A stretch of DNA of 49,787 nt from Bradyrhizobium pachyrhizi (lineage in GTDB: Bacteria; Pseudomonadota; Alphaproteobacteria; Rhizobiales; Xanthobacteraceae), in assembly GCF_001189245.1 (NCBI RefSeq), contig NZ_LFIQ01000052.1, forward strand, positions 89,261-139,047, in the 5' to 3' direction. Below the pieces are notes generated by a model. The model saw only the letters and a program-made list of their open reading frames with translations, made no database searches and was not told the DNA's origin. The position numbers were made by a program, and so were the translations under genes. Shown here piece after piece: positions 25,703-33,845 of this stretch (position 1 is its first letter; each line of letters begins with the position of its first letter).

Positions 25703-27448
25703 CTAGCCGCTGATTTCCTTGGAGTGGTGGTGCAGGAATTCGCGCAAGATTTTGGCGAGGTGTTTGACGTGTTCGTTGTCGGCGCCCTTGTTGGCGATGA
25801 TGAAGCTTACGTTGGCGGATAGCGATACGGCGTCGGTCTTGTGACCTCGACTCTCCATTTCCTCGATCAGTTTCGACTTCGCCTTTTCGTTGGTGAGCTC
25901 AAGATCTGGCGAGCCCAGAAGCGCGCGCAGGAGAACGAGTTCCGGACATACCGCGTTCAGGAATCTCACCCGGGCGCTGGCCCATTTTAGATACAAAAGC
26001 GCCTGAGCGGGGTCGGACCCGTGATGATCGGGGGACGTCCCGAACTTTTCCTTGATCCAGGCCGGCAGAGCGTCGGTTTCGGCCTGCGTCATTTCGTTGA
26101 AGTCGGGATATTCGACCGTCTGGTCGCCATCGAGGATCACGTAGAAGTGCTGCTTCGTACTGATCCAGACTGGAATGTCGTGCGCGAGAATCGACGATGC
26201 ACCTGCCGGAGGAGTGTGCAATCGGATCGTCTCGCGTTCTCCCTCGTCCAGATGCTTTAATGCGAGGTCCACCATTGCCCTGAGCAGGTCGTCTTCGACC
26301 GCGATGTTGAGGAAATTCCCCACCGCGCGCCCGAGCCGGTTGAAGGCGACCTGCGGGTGAGTGACCGGGACGATCCGGCATTTCGCCCCGTCGGTCTCTT
26401 CAAGAAGTTGGACGGCCTGAGTGGGAAGAAGTTCGACGATCGTCGGCGAATGCGTGGACATGACGATCTGCAACTGCTTCTGCCTCCACAGATGCAGGAT
26501 AAAGGTCAGGAAGTTCCTCTGGGCGCCAGGGTGCAACGAGGTCTCGGGTTCGTCCAGGAGGACGAGGGAGTTTTTCTCGCACGCGAGAAGCTGGATCACC
26601 GCCCTGACGATCGCCAGTTCGCCGCTTCCTGCCGATGCCTCCGAGTATTGGATTCCCCGTCGCTTGAACACAACCGTCGGACTTTCGCCGACGCCGAGCA
26701 GGCGATGTCGAACGTATTGCGCGCTGTCGTACTCGCGTCCCAGGACGAAACCGATCCATGCCAACTCGTCGGGAGTGAGATCCCGGTTTTCGTAGACCGA
26801 CTCCCGGCTACCCAGCTTGTAGCTGGCGCGGCGCAGTCTGACGACGGTGTTCAATCTGTCCGCCCTCCGGACGTAGTCGTCTTGCTTCTTCTCCAACTTC
26901 TGGCCGTCTTCGAAGTAGAAGAAGCGATCGAATGCGCTGAACTCGGCCTTGAAGTTGATGTAGAGGGGAGTGCGAGTGACGGGATTCCAGCGCTCAGCCG
27001 TTCGATATTCCTTTTCCCTGGCCTCCATCGGGCCGAGAACTGTCATGCCGTCGCGTGCCAGAGCGCGGGCCGGCTCCCAGTAGCCGTGCCGCTTCGTGCC
27101 CAAGACCTTGCGGGTCTGTACGAAAGTCTTCAGCTTGGATATCCAGTGCTCATACCAATAGCTCGGAGGATCCTTCCCGGCCGCTATCGGATCGACCGCT
27201 GTCGAAAACCAGAATCGGCTGGTGCTGTAGCCGCGAGGCATGCCCCAGAGGGCATGCAGGATCGAACTCTTGCCCGTGCCGTTGGCACCGACGATCGCGG
27301 TTAGCGGAAAGCGAAAGACCAGCTTCGTCCCGGGCTCGATGTTCTTGAAGTTCGTGAATGTCGCTTCGCGGATGAAGCCGTCGGTCGGCCTTTCCGGATC
27401 GAACTTCTTCGCTTCCGATAGCAGCTTCTCGAGGTCTGGAGGATTCAT
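25703..27448 (-). CDS. OLD-like AAA ATPase linked to a C5 methyltransferase
   Basis: This 581-residue protein has an ABC/SMC-type ATPase domain: Walker A GANGTGKS at 54-61, signature-like SAGSGELAIVRAV, Walker B SLVLLDEPETSLHPG, and STHSP with the switch histidine. The C-terminal third (about 430-581) carries FYVILDGDQTVEYPD, which could be a TOPRIM-like or other nuclease core as in OLD-family proteins. The gene starts 21 bp after the Dcm stop on the same strand, so the two form an operon. A likely role is the restriction or sensor arm of this methyltransferase system; no separate endonuclease gene is present, which supports that. Activity is inferred. Confidence 0.82.
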   Translation of the reverse strand: MNPPDLEKLLSEAKKFDPERPTDGFIREATFTNFKNIEPGTKLVFRFPLTAIVGANGTGKSSILHALWGMPRGYSTSRFWFSTAVDPIAAGKDPPSYWYEHWISKLKTFVQTRKVLGTKRHGYWEPARALARDGMTVLGPMEAREKEYRTAERWNPVTRTPLYINFKAEFSAFDRFFYFEDGQKLEKKQDDYVRRADRLNTVVRLRRASYKLGSRESVYENRDLTPDELAWIGFVLGREYDSAQYVRHRLLGVGESPTVVFKRRGIQYSEASAGSGELAIVRAVIQLLACEKNSLVLLDEPETSLHPGAQRNFLTFILHLWRQKQLQIVMSTHSPTIVELLPTQAVQLLEETDGAKCRIVPVTHPQVAFNRLGRAVGNFLNIAVEDDLLRAMVDLALKHLDEGERETIRLHTPPAGASSILAHDIPVWISTKQHFYVILDGDQTVEYPDFNEMTQAETDALPAWIKEKFGTSPDHHGSDPAQALLYLKWASARVRFLNAVCPELVLLRALLGSPDLELTNEKAKSKLIEEMESRGHKTDAVSLSANVSFIIANKGADNEHVKHLAKILREFLHHHSKEISG

Positions 27449-27469
27449 TTCGGTGTCCGACGCCCGGGA

Positions 27470-28588
27470 TTACAGCAGTGCCCGCGCCTGTTGCCTGATG
27501 AACGGGGGAGGCAGCGCGTTCCCGATCATGAGGGCCAGCGTTTCCTTTCCCAGCTTTGCGTCGAACTTGTAGGTCGGCGGAAAGCCCTGAAGGATTGACG
27601 CTTCCCGCAAAGTGATGGCCCGATCCTCCTCGGGGTGGAGGAAGCGACCCTTCGACGGATTGGAGCACCCCGAGGTGATCGTGGGAGAGACGTCGTCCCA
27701 CGCCATGCGTCCAAATACGTCGTTGAAGCCCTTGTAGTCCCGATGGCAGGCGGGCCGCAGCTCACGCGGGAGGCTCGACCGGCTACCGCCGTCTTTGGGA
27801 ATGGCGGCGATGAGGGATCTGACCTTCTCGGACCTTGCCTCCGGCAGATCGTGAAGAAGGTCGCCGCTTGCGCCGGCCTTCGGCAGAGTTCCGATAGCGT
27901 CTCTCACGGTTACGCGTCGGTTCGACGGCTTCGCCATCGATGGCGCTTTGTCCATCGAGGCGATGAGGATCAGCCTGGTCCGACGCTGCGGAACGCCGAA
28001 TCTGGACACGTCCAGCACGCTCCATTCGTACGTGTAGCCCAACCGCTCGATGTGCTGCCTGAAGGCGCGGAATCGCGGATAATCGGCTAACCCCGGAACG
28101 TTCTCGAGCATGAGATTCTTGGGCCGCAGCGCCTCGACGAACAGAGCGAAGTTGTCGATGAGCATGTTCCGCTCGTCCGCCCGCGCCCCGCGCTTGTTCT
28201 TCCGGCGTATCCTCGAGAATCCTTGGCATGGCGGGCAGCCCGCCAGTAGATCAAGCTCCCTCGGGCGTAACCGCAATCGGCGCATGATCTCATGTGGATC
28301 CGCCTCACGGATGTCGTTGTCGAGGAAGGTCACCTCCGGATGGTTGGCGCTGTAGACTTGGCGCGCCTTTTCGTCGATTTCGATCGCGCCGATCACCTCG
28401 ACGCCGGCCTTCTTGAGACCAAGGGTCAGCCCTCCGCAGCCGCTGAACAGGTCAATCGCCCTACGCTTTTTCTTGGCCAAGATATTGCCCCGCGCTACCG
28501 TCCATCCTGGACGCATCCGGAGGTAGTCTTGCCATTGATTCGGCAAAGGCAACAGGGAGTTGTCGTGCTTCCGTCGCTGGATTTCCAT
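27470..28588 (-). CDS. C5 DNA cytosine methyltransferase (first)
   Basis: This 372-residue enzyme transfers a methyl group from S-adenosylmethionine to carbon 5 of cytosine. Motif I is AIDLFSGCGGLTLG (44-57), motif IV GCPPCQGFS with catalytic C121, motif VI MLENVPG, motif VIII PQRRTRLIL and motif X MIGNALPPP. The target-recognition part lies between VIII and IX and its specificity cannot be read. It is divergent from a Vsr gene 193 bp away, which fits a C-methylating system where Vsr repairs T:G mismatches from 5-methylcytosine deamination. An ATPase gene follows in the same operon. Confidence 0.95.
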   Translation of the reverse strand: MEIQRRKHDNSLLPLPNQWQDYLRMRPGWTVARGNILAKKKRRAIDLFSGCGGLTLGLKKAGVEVIGAIEIDEKARQVYSANHPEVTFLDNDIREADPHEIMRRLRLRPRELDLLAGCPPCQGFSRIRRKNKRGARADERNMLIDNFALFVEALRPKNLMLENVPGLADYPRFRAFRQHIERLGYTYEWSVLDVSRFGVPQRRTRLILIASMDKAPSMAKPSNRRVTVRDAIGTLPKAGASGDLLHDLPEARSEKVRSLIAAIPKDGGSRSSLPRELRPACHRDYKGFNDVFGRMAWDDVSPTITSGCSNPSKGRFLHPEEDRAITLREASILQGFPPTYKFDAKLGKETLALMIGNALPPPFIRQQARALL

Positions 28589-28781
28589 ATCCCGATCATG
28601 GATTTTTGTGCTGGTCGGCTAATCAGTCCCCCTAGGCCCGGCTGGCAAAAAACTGCGAGACTCATTCTTCCCCATTTTGATGACGAAAAGCGAGCGCGCG
28701 CGTGCTTCAAGGACTCATCTGCGCCGACTTGCCCTTTCGTCCGAGACGGCTGAAGTTCAATGAAGGCTGAGTAGAACTGTC

Positions 28782-29216
28782 ATGGCCGACCCGCTTACCG
28801 AAAAGCAGCGTTCGATTCTGATGTCCCGCGTCCGGACGAAGCATACGGCTCCGGAGCTCACGGTCCGCAGCGTTGCCCATCAGGCCGGGTACCGCTTTTC
28901 GCTCCATCGTAAGGACCTGCCGGGCACGCCGGACATCGTCTTCCCACGGTTCAAGTCGGTCGTGTTCGTCCATGGCTGTTTCTGGCATCAGCACAAGGGA
29001 TGCTCGAAATCCACACAGCCGGCGACCCGCAGAAATTTCTGGACGGCAAAACTCTCGAGCAACATGTCCCGGGACGCCGACAACAGAAAAAAACTTCGCA
29101 AGATCGGCTGGCGCGTTCTGGTCATCTGGGAATGCGAGATCCGTAACCGAGATCTGCTCGCCGACAAACTGAAGCGCTTCTTGGATAAGTCAACTCCTGG
29201 CTCTCGAGTCCGGTGA
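28782..29216 (+). CDS. vsr: Very short patch repair endonuclease (first)
   Basis: This 144-residue Vsr enzyme nicks DNA next to T:G mismatches created by deamination of 5-methylcytosine. It opens with LTEKQRSILMSRVRTKHTAP. Catalytic residues are D51 (GTPDIVF), H64 and H69 in VHGCFWH, and a closing WECEIRNRD. Zinc ligands H71 and C74 are suggested by HKGCSK. Length is normal. It is divergent to the Dcm and presumably serves that enzyme's sites. Confidence 0.93.
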   Translation: MADPLTEKQRSILMSRVRTKHTAPELTVRSVAHQAGYRFSLHRKDLPGTPDIVFPRFKSVVFVHGCFWHQHKGCSKSTQPATRRNFWTAKLSSNMSRDADNRKKLRKIGWRVLVIWECEIRNRDLLADKLKRFLDKSTPGSRVR

Positions 29217-29368
29217 ATCGGACCTCCCGAAGGCTACGGGGATAAAGGCGGGCCTGCGAACGAGCGCAACTCGCATATCCCGGCAGACAACGCATGCAGG
29301 GCTTTTCGAAAGTCTGCGGTTGGGCTGCTGCCTGGTAGGATTTCCCGTGCGAGCAGGGAAAGCGACGA

Positions 29369-29596
29369 GTGGACGCAGATGATACAGCGCCGGGGGCCAA
29401 GGGGACCGACTGGACGGCCGAGCAGGTTGCCATTGTGGTCACCAACTATTTCCTGATGCTCGAACGTGAGCGCGCCAGCGACAAGATCAACAAGGCCGAG
29501 CTCTACCGGCGGCTGGCGCGGGAGGTAGGACGGTCCGAGAAGTCGATCGAGTGGAAGCTCCGCAACGTGTCGGCTGTTCTGGAGGAGTCTCGATGA
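29369..29596 (+). pseudogene. Truncated N-terminal domain of a nuclease or DUF3883-type protein
   Basis: This 75-codon ORF starts at a GTG and reads WTAEQVAIVVTNYFLMLERE, then NKAELYRRLAREVGRSEKSI and EWKLRNVSAVLEE. That is the conserved N-terminal module of larger HNH or DUF3883 proteins (WT...Vv.YF.ML...kaehrr.L....RS.gSIE.K..NvSAVLeelG). The frame ends exactly where the family would continue with L-G, at a fusion to another broken gene. It is a remnant rather than a functional small gene. Confidence 0.65.
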
Positions 29597-29747
29597 TCTC
29601 GTCTTTGGCGTGGTCGAGGCCGGTCGTCTCGGTGTCGAGCAGAATGCCGGTTCTGACCGCCTGCCCTGCTGTCGGGATGTAGGTCGGTCGAGCGACCAAG
29701 CGGCGCAGGACCCGGTAGTCGGGCGATCGGCTCAATGCCTCGGCCAT
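29589..29747 (-). pseudogene. Truncated DnaQ-like 3'-5' exonuclease
   Basis: The minus strand from the ATG at 29747 reads MAEALSRSPDYRVLRRLVAR, then the exonuclease motif GILLDTETTGLDHAKDEIIE, the first metal-binding DxE of DnaQ-type enzymes. After IIE the frame leaves the family and runs into the antisense of the nuclease N-terminus. So the gene is cut after its first 53 codons and is certainly inactive. Confidence 0.7.
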
Positions 29748-30076
29748 TGCAGCCTGGGAGGGCGGTCGGGCCGGCCCGCTCAGGGTGGCCTCCGAATCCT
29801 AGGGACGCGGCCCTTAAGGGCTCCCGCACTTCGTTCGACGTGGATCCCTCGGGTCTTCGATAGTCCGGCGCGAACGCGGCCGAGCAGGCCGGCAAAGTCG
29901 GCCCCCTCGCCGCCTTTGCTGACTGAGCGGGATCGCTCCCGCCGCGCATCGCTTTTATTTATTATAAGATATTGATTTATAAGGATTATTTGACTGGAAA
30001 CAGATTCCGGGCTTAGGATCGCGCGCGTTGGCCGAAGCGTGAGCGCTGTGGCCCGAATTGGAAAGGAGATTTCAGC
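29748..30076. other. Intergenic region with an AT-rich promoter patch
   Basis: The left part is very GC-rich and carries no gene I accept. At about 29950-29990 there is a sharply AT-rich patch (tttatttattataag, then ttgatttataagg), which contrasts with the neighbourhood and probably holds the promoter for the glycosylase operon. An aaggaga lies 9 nt before the ATG at 30077. Confidence 0.5.
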
Positions 30077-30706
30077 ATGATCCGTTTTTTCGACCGCGAA
30101 TATGTCCCGATGGAGCCGGATTTTCTGGCCGACCTCTCCTGGCTGGTGGGCCCCCGTATGATCGGAACGGTGCTCGCCATGGACTATCGGGGCGCCCGCG
30201 CCGCGCTCGCCCTGTCGGTGCTCGAGGCCTACGACGAGACCGAGGGCGCCGTACACGGGGCGGACACCCAGCGCCTCGGCCATGGCCACGTCTACGTCCA
30301 TCCCTACGATCGTTCCGGAATGTTGGCCATGGACATCGTCTGCGGTCCCAAGGGCCGCGCCAGTTCGCTGCTGATCCGCGAGGGCATCCCCGTTTTCGGT
30401 TTGGAGGCGATGGCGAGGCGCCGCAGCACCGATCCGGCCGCGGACCACCGCATCCGCACCCGCGCCAAGGGCTACGAGAAGATCCTCGCCAAGGGCCCCT
30501 GCAACGTGGGCGAAGCCTTCGACATCCTGCCCGCGCTCGACGGAGCGTGGCTGTTCGACAGACCGTTCCGCCTCTACCGGCCGGTCGAGCCGATCGTCGA
30601 CATCGAGGTTGGAACGCGCATCAATGTCGGCACCGACGCCCACCTGCCCTGGCGGTGGAAGTGGCGCAATCCGCCGGCGCCAGCGGGATCCGAGACCGCG
30701 GCCTGA
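30077..30706 (+). CDS. DNA-3-methyladenine glycosylase (AAG/Mpg) homologue, divergent
   Basis: This 209-residue protein fits the AAG fold. E50 in VLEAY aligns with the catalytic Glu of human AAG (E125 in ETEAY), Y52 with Y127 and H60 in AVHGAD with H136. In the intercalation loop HVYVHPYD, Y77 may match Y162, and the Y159 position appears as His. ASSLLIREGIP, AKGPCNVGEAFDI and the C-terminal RINVGTDAHLPWRWKW match the remaining conserved blocks. AAG enzymes remove alkylated and deaminated purines from DNA. The changed pocket residue hints at a different base substrate. The gene overlaps the deiminase-like gene (TGATG), so the two products probably function together. Confidence 0.75.
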   Translation: MIRFFDREYVPMEPDFLADLSWLVGPRMIGTVLAMDYRGARAALALSVLEAYDETEGAVHGADTQRLGHGHVYVHPYDRSGMLAMDIVCGPKGRASSLLIREGIPVFGLEAMARRRSTDPAADHRIRTRAKGYEKILAKGPCNVGEAFDILPALDGAWLFDRPFRLYRPVEPIVDIEVGTRINVGTDAHLPWRWKWRNPPAPAGSETAA

Positions 30707-31692
30707 TGAAGGAATCGACGCTCAGCATTCCGGCCGATTTCGAGCCTCACGCGAACACCGTGATGTCGTTCGCGGTGCACCGCGAATGGGGCTCCGACCG
30801 CGAGCGCGTCGAGGACGAGCTCGAAGCTGTGATCCGCGCCATTGCCGAAGACGAACCGGTGACGCTGCTGACGCCGCCCGATCTCCTGGGCGCCGTGCGC
30901 TCGCGCGGCCTGCCGCCGGAGGTCGAGATCGTGCCGGCACCGGTCGACGACATCTGGATGCGCGATATCGCCCCAGTCTTCGCCCACGGCCCGGACGGCA
31001 TCGTCGCCATCGATCTCAACTTCAACGGCTGGGACAATTCGTGGCGTCGCCCCTCGCGTCCGGGCGACCGTCTCGCGCGTATCTTCGACTTCGGCGTGCC
31101 GGTCGTGTCGACCCCCTTCGTCGGTGAGGGCGGCGCGATTCTCTCCGACGGCAGGGGGCTCGCGATTGCTACGCGCAGCTGCCTGCTCGGGCGCAATCCG
31201 CACCTGACGGAAGCCGATCTCTCGGCGGCGCTGGCGGCGCTCGGCCTCAGCACGATCCTCTGGCTCGACGGCGACCCGAAGGAGCCGATCACGTCCGGTC
31301 ACCCCGACGGCTATCTGGCCTTTCTGCCCGACGGCGGTCTTCTGGTCGAGACCATCGACCCCGGCGCCGGCCACCGCGGTCGCCACCGCGACCTCATTGC
31401 CCTCCGCCGCGCCTCGGCCGAGGGCATCGTCGGCAGACTGCGCTCCGTCGCCAGCGCGGGCGAGCGATGGCTCGAGTTGGCCGATGATCTCTTCGCCGCG
31501 ACCTACGTCAACCTGTTCGTGACGCGCCGCCAGGTGATCACCGCCCGCTTCGGCGATCCATTCGGCGACGGCGCGGCGGAGCGCACCCTCGCCGCCTGCT
31601 TTCCCGGCCGGCGGATCCGCATGCTCGATCTCAACGGGATCCTGCGCGGCGGCGGAGGCGTCCGCTGCCTGACCCAGCCGGTGCCGGCCTAG
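30706..31692 (+). CDS. Agmatine deiminase-like protein (peptidyl-arginine deiminase family)
   Basis: This 328-residue protein shares the guanidine-modifying fold. Active-site residues are D87 (WMRDIAP), E141 (EGGAILSDG), H199 and D201 (SGHPDGYLAF) and the nucleophile C321 (GGGVRCLTQPVP). Agmatine deiminase usually has I-H-C at that last site, and here it is V-R-C. Typical role is hydrolysis of agmatine to N-carbamoylputrescine, but a different guanidino substrate is possible. No putrescine pathway genes are near. The start overlaps the stop of the glycosylase-like gene. A long minus-strand ORF in the same place is a GC-driven shadow. Confidence 0.82.
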   Translation: MKESTLSIPADFEPHANTVMSFAVHREWGSDRERVEDELEAVIRAIAEDEPVTLLTPPDLLGAVRSRGLPPEVEIVPAPVDDIWMRDIAPVFAHGPDGIVAIDLNFNGWDNSWRRPSRPGDRLARIFDFGVPVVSTPFVGEGGAILSDGRGLAIATRSCLLGRNPHLTEADLSAALAALGLSTILWLDGDPKEPITSGHPDGYLAFLPDGGLLVETIDPGAGHRGRHRDLIALRRASAEGIVGRLRSVASAGERWLELADDLFAATYVNLFVTRRQVITARFGDPFGDGAAERTLAACFPGRRIRMLDLNGILRGGGGVRCLTQPVPA

Positions 31693-31854
31693 GGAGAGAC
31701 GGTCCGTTCGGCGCGCCTTTGACCGCGGCGCCGGGTGCGACGAGCATCCCCGAATTAATTCTTCTTTCGGCGATTGCTCCACTTCTGCGGAATTGCCGAT
31801 TTGTCTTGATTCCGCCCAAATCCGAGCGCGAATGGAACCTGTGGGAACCGCGCG

Positions 31855-32439
31855 ATGGCCGAGATTTATGGGCTCTTTTCCGGTCGGGACGGCCTCGTCC
31901 GCTATGTGGGTGAGACCGGAGGCGCTCGCGAGGATCGATTCCGCGAACACATCAAGTATAGCGGTGGCGCATTGCGCCACTGGTTCCAAGAGGAGTGGCG
32001 GCAGGGGTATCCGATCCGTTGCGTGGTCCTCCAATGGTGCAAGTACGAGGACCGGTTCGACGTTGAGACCGCCTGGATTAACAAGTTCCCCGGCCTGCTG
32101 AACGAGCGCAAACATTACTCCTGGTCGAGCAGGAAGCCGCCGTGCGTGCCGGCGATCGTCAAGCATATGCGGCGGTATCGCTACAACGTTGGCGGCTTCC
32201 GCGGGGTCCACTACGACGTGCAAATGGACCGGTATTTCGTACTCATCTGGCCGAGTTGGCGGCACGGTTTCGAGTGGGCGCGCGGCGACGAGGCGCCCGG
32301 CCTTACCGCCTCGCAGGGCGGGAACATCTGGTTCTCGGATCGCACCCGCGCATTGGTCGCGCGCGACAAGCACCGCCGGTCGTCGCTGAAGTACCTGCCC
32401 GACATCCAGCAAGAATTCGATCCCGATCCCGAATATTGA
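31855..32439 (+). CDS. GIY-YIG domain protein
   Basis: This 194-residue protein opens with a GIY-YIG-type core: IYGLFSGRDGLVRYVGET at 4-21 (IYG and YVG), FREHIKYSGG, and DVETAWINKFPGLLNERKHY with a Glu where the catalytic Glu is expected. The C-terminal half is unrelated to the LEM-3-like protein at 22397-23272. The family cuts DNA by a single metal mechanism; here the role is unknown. It follows the deiminase gene by 162 bp on the same strand. Confidence 0.72.
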   Translation: MAEIYGLFSGRDGLVRYVGETGGAREDRFREHIKYSGGALRHWFQEEWRQGYPIRCVVLQWCKYEDRFDVETAWINKFPGLLNERKHYSWSSRKPPCVPAIVKHMRRYRYNVGGFRGVHYDVQMDRYFVLIWPSWRHGFEWARGDEAPGLTASQGGNIWFSDRTRALVARDKHRRSSLKYLPDIQQEFDPDPEY

Positions 32440-32455
32440 AACGGCATATTCCACC

Positions 32456-33646
32456 GTGACCTTACGACACATCCCCTTGGAGCAGATTGACCAGTCTCAT
32501 CTGCAGGGCTTGATCGACGAGCCGGTCTCGGAGAGCCGCGACATCGAATAACAAGCGCGGCACCTACGGCAACGCGGATCGCGACATCGGCGAATTTCTC
32601 GCTGACATCTCATCCTTCGCGAACACCGCAGACGGCGAGATCATCATCGGCATGGACGCGCAGTCTGGCGTCCCGACCGCTTTCGCTCCCCTGCAGCTCG
32701 ATGCCGACGCCGAAATCCTGCGTCTAGAAAATGCGGCAAGGTCCGGATTGCAGCCGCGCATTTTCGGGTTCGCGGCCCATGCCGTTCCGATTGCAGCCGG
32801 TGGAAGTGCATTGGTGTTTCGCGTACCACGCAGCTATAATCAGCCGCATCGCATCGTTCGCCAAGGATCGGGGGCAAGTGCGAGCCCAATGTCGACGAGC
32901 TTCGGACGCTGTTCCTACGCGCGCCCCGGCTCTCGGAGCGAGTTCGCGATTTTCGCTTCGATCGGATTGCGAAGATCGTCGCCCGCGACGTGCCGATCCA
33001 GCTCATGGGCGACCATCCCTTCATCGTGCATGTCGCGCCGCTTGCGTCATTCGAGGGCAGGCAAGACTTTTCAGCTCAAAATGGACGAGCATCCGCAGCA
33101 CCTGGTCTCCGCGTTCCCGCCAATCGGCACGGAGGTCGGGCAGGTTCGGATCAATATGGACGGCTGCTTGGTGCTGTCCAACCTCGGCTCCGATGGGCGG
33201 TCGCACCGCGCATATGTCCAGATTTACCGCAGCGGGATCGTCGAGGCGGTCGATTCACGATTGGTGATGGGCGAGGGCACGGGCGAAAGTCCTTTTCGCC
33301 TCACGTCTATCCGGATGAAAGCAAGATCGTGGCGGTGTCGTACAACTACCTGAGCGCACTACAAGCCCGCGGCGCGATACCGCCATTTGTCGTTCTAGTG
33401 AGCTTGATCGGTGTCAAAGGTCTACCCTACTCTTTTGCCATGGAGCGCGGCATCTTCGAGGACGAAGCAGGGATCCTCGATCGCGATCAGTTCCATTTCT
33501 CCGAGGTGATCATCGAGGATGTGCCAGACGATGCATACGAGTACGCGAGGCTGATTCGCCCGCTGCTCGACCAAACCGCCAACGCAGCCGGCCGCGCGAC
33601 CTCGCCATCATTCGATGCTCAGGGGCGCTTCCGCGTCCGCATCTAA
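32456..33646 (+). pseudogene. Decayed Schlafen-like (AlbA_2) ATP-binding protein gene
   Basis: The GTG at 32456 opens TLRHIPLEQIDQSHLQGL and then DEPVSESRDIE before a TAA at 32549. One extra base there separates it from RGTYGNADRDIGEFLADISS and FANTADGEIIIGMD, the AlbA_2 core. Frame changes near 32868, 33068 and 33310 separate the later segments (NVDELRTLFLRAPRLSERVR, PQHLVSAFPPIGTEVG, SYNYLSALQARGAIPPFVVL). At least four indels in one gene mean it is inactive. Family members are predicted nucleic-acid-binding defence or regulatory proteins. Confidence 0.75.
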
Positions 33647-33845
33647 CGTTGCGGGCCAGCGTTCCACCTGCCTTGGTCAGAAGTGAATTGGTTTCAGTCG
33701 GCTTTACAACTTGAGAGCGAAATCACTTATGGTTTATGTTGCGGTCGGACAGGTCTCGACGGGAAAAATACACCTGAGCCACGGAACTCCCGATCAAGAA
33801 GCTAGCAATACGCGGGTTGCTATTCTTTTCGAACTCACTGATGGT

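Noticed and set aside
25474..25822. Short rightward ORFs near 25.5-25.8 kb
   Set aside because: Composition is unnatural and part is antisense to the end of the AAA ATPase gene.
26357..27304. Rightward ORF of 315 codons
   Set aside because: It is opposite the AAA ATPase with intact Walker motifs.
30058..30705. N-terminal extension of the deiminase frame
   Set aside because: The first 216 codons of this frame are Arg/Pro/His-rich and lie over the glycosylase gene; the natural start is the ATG at 30706.
30574..32472. Leftward ORF of 632 codons
   Set aside because: It lies opposite the deiminase-like and GIY-YIG genes, which have clear motifs. High GC removes stops from the opposite strand.
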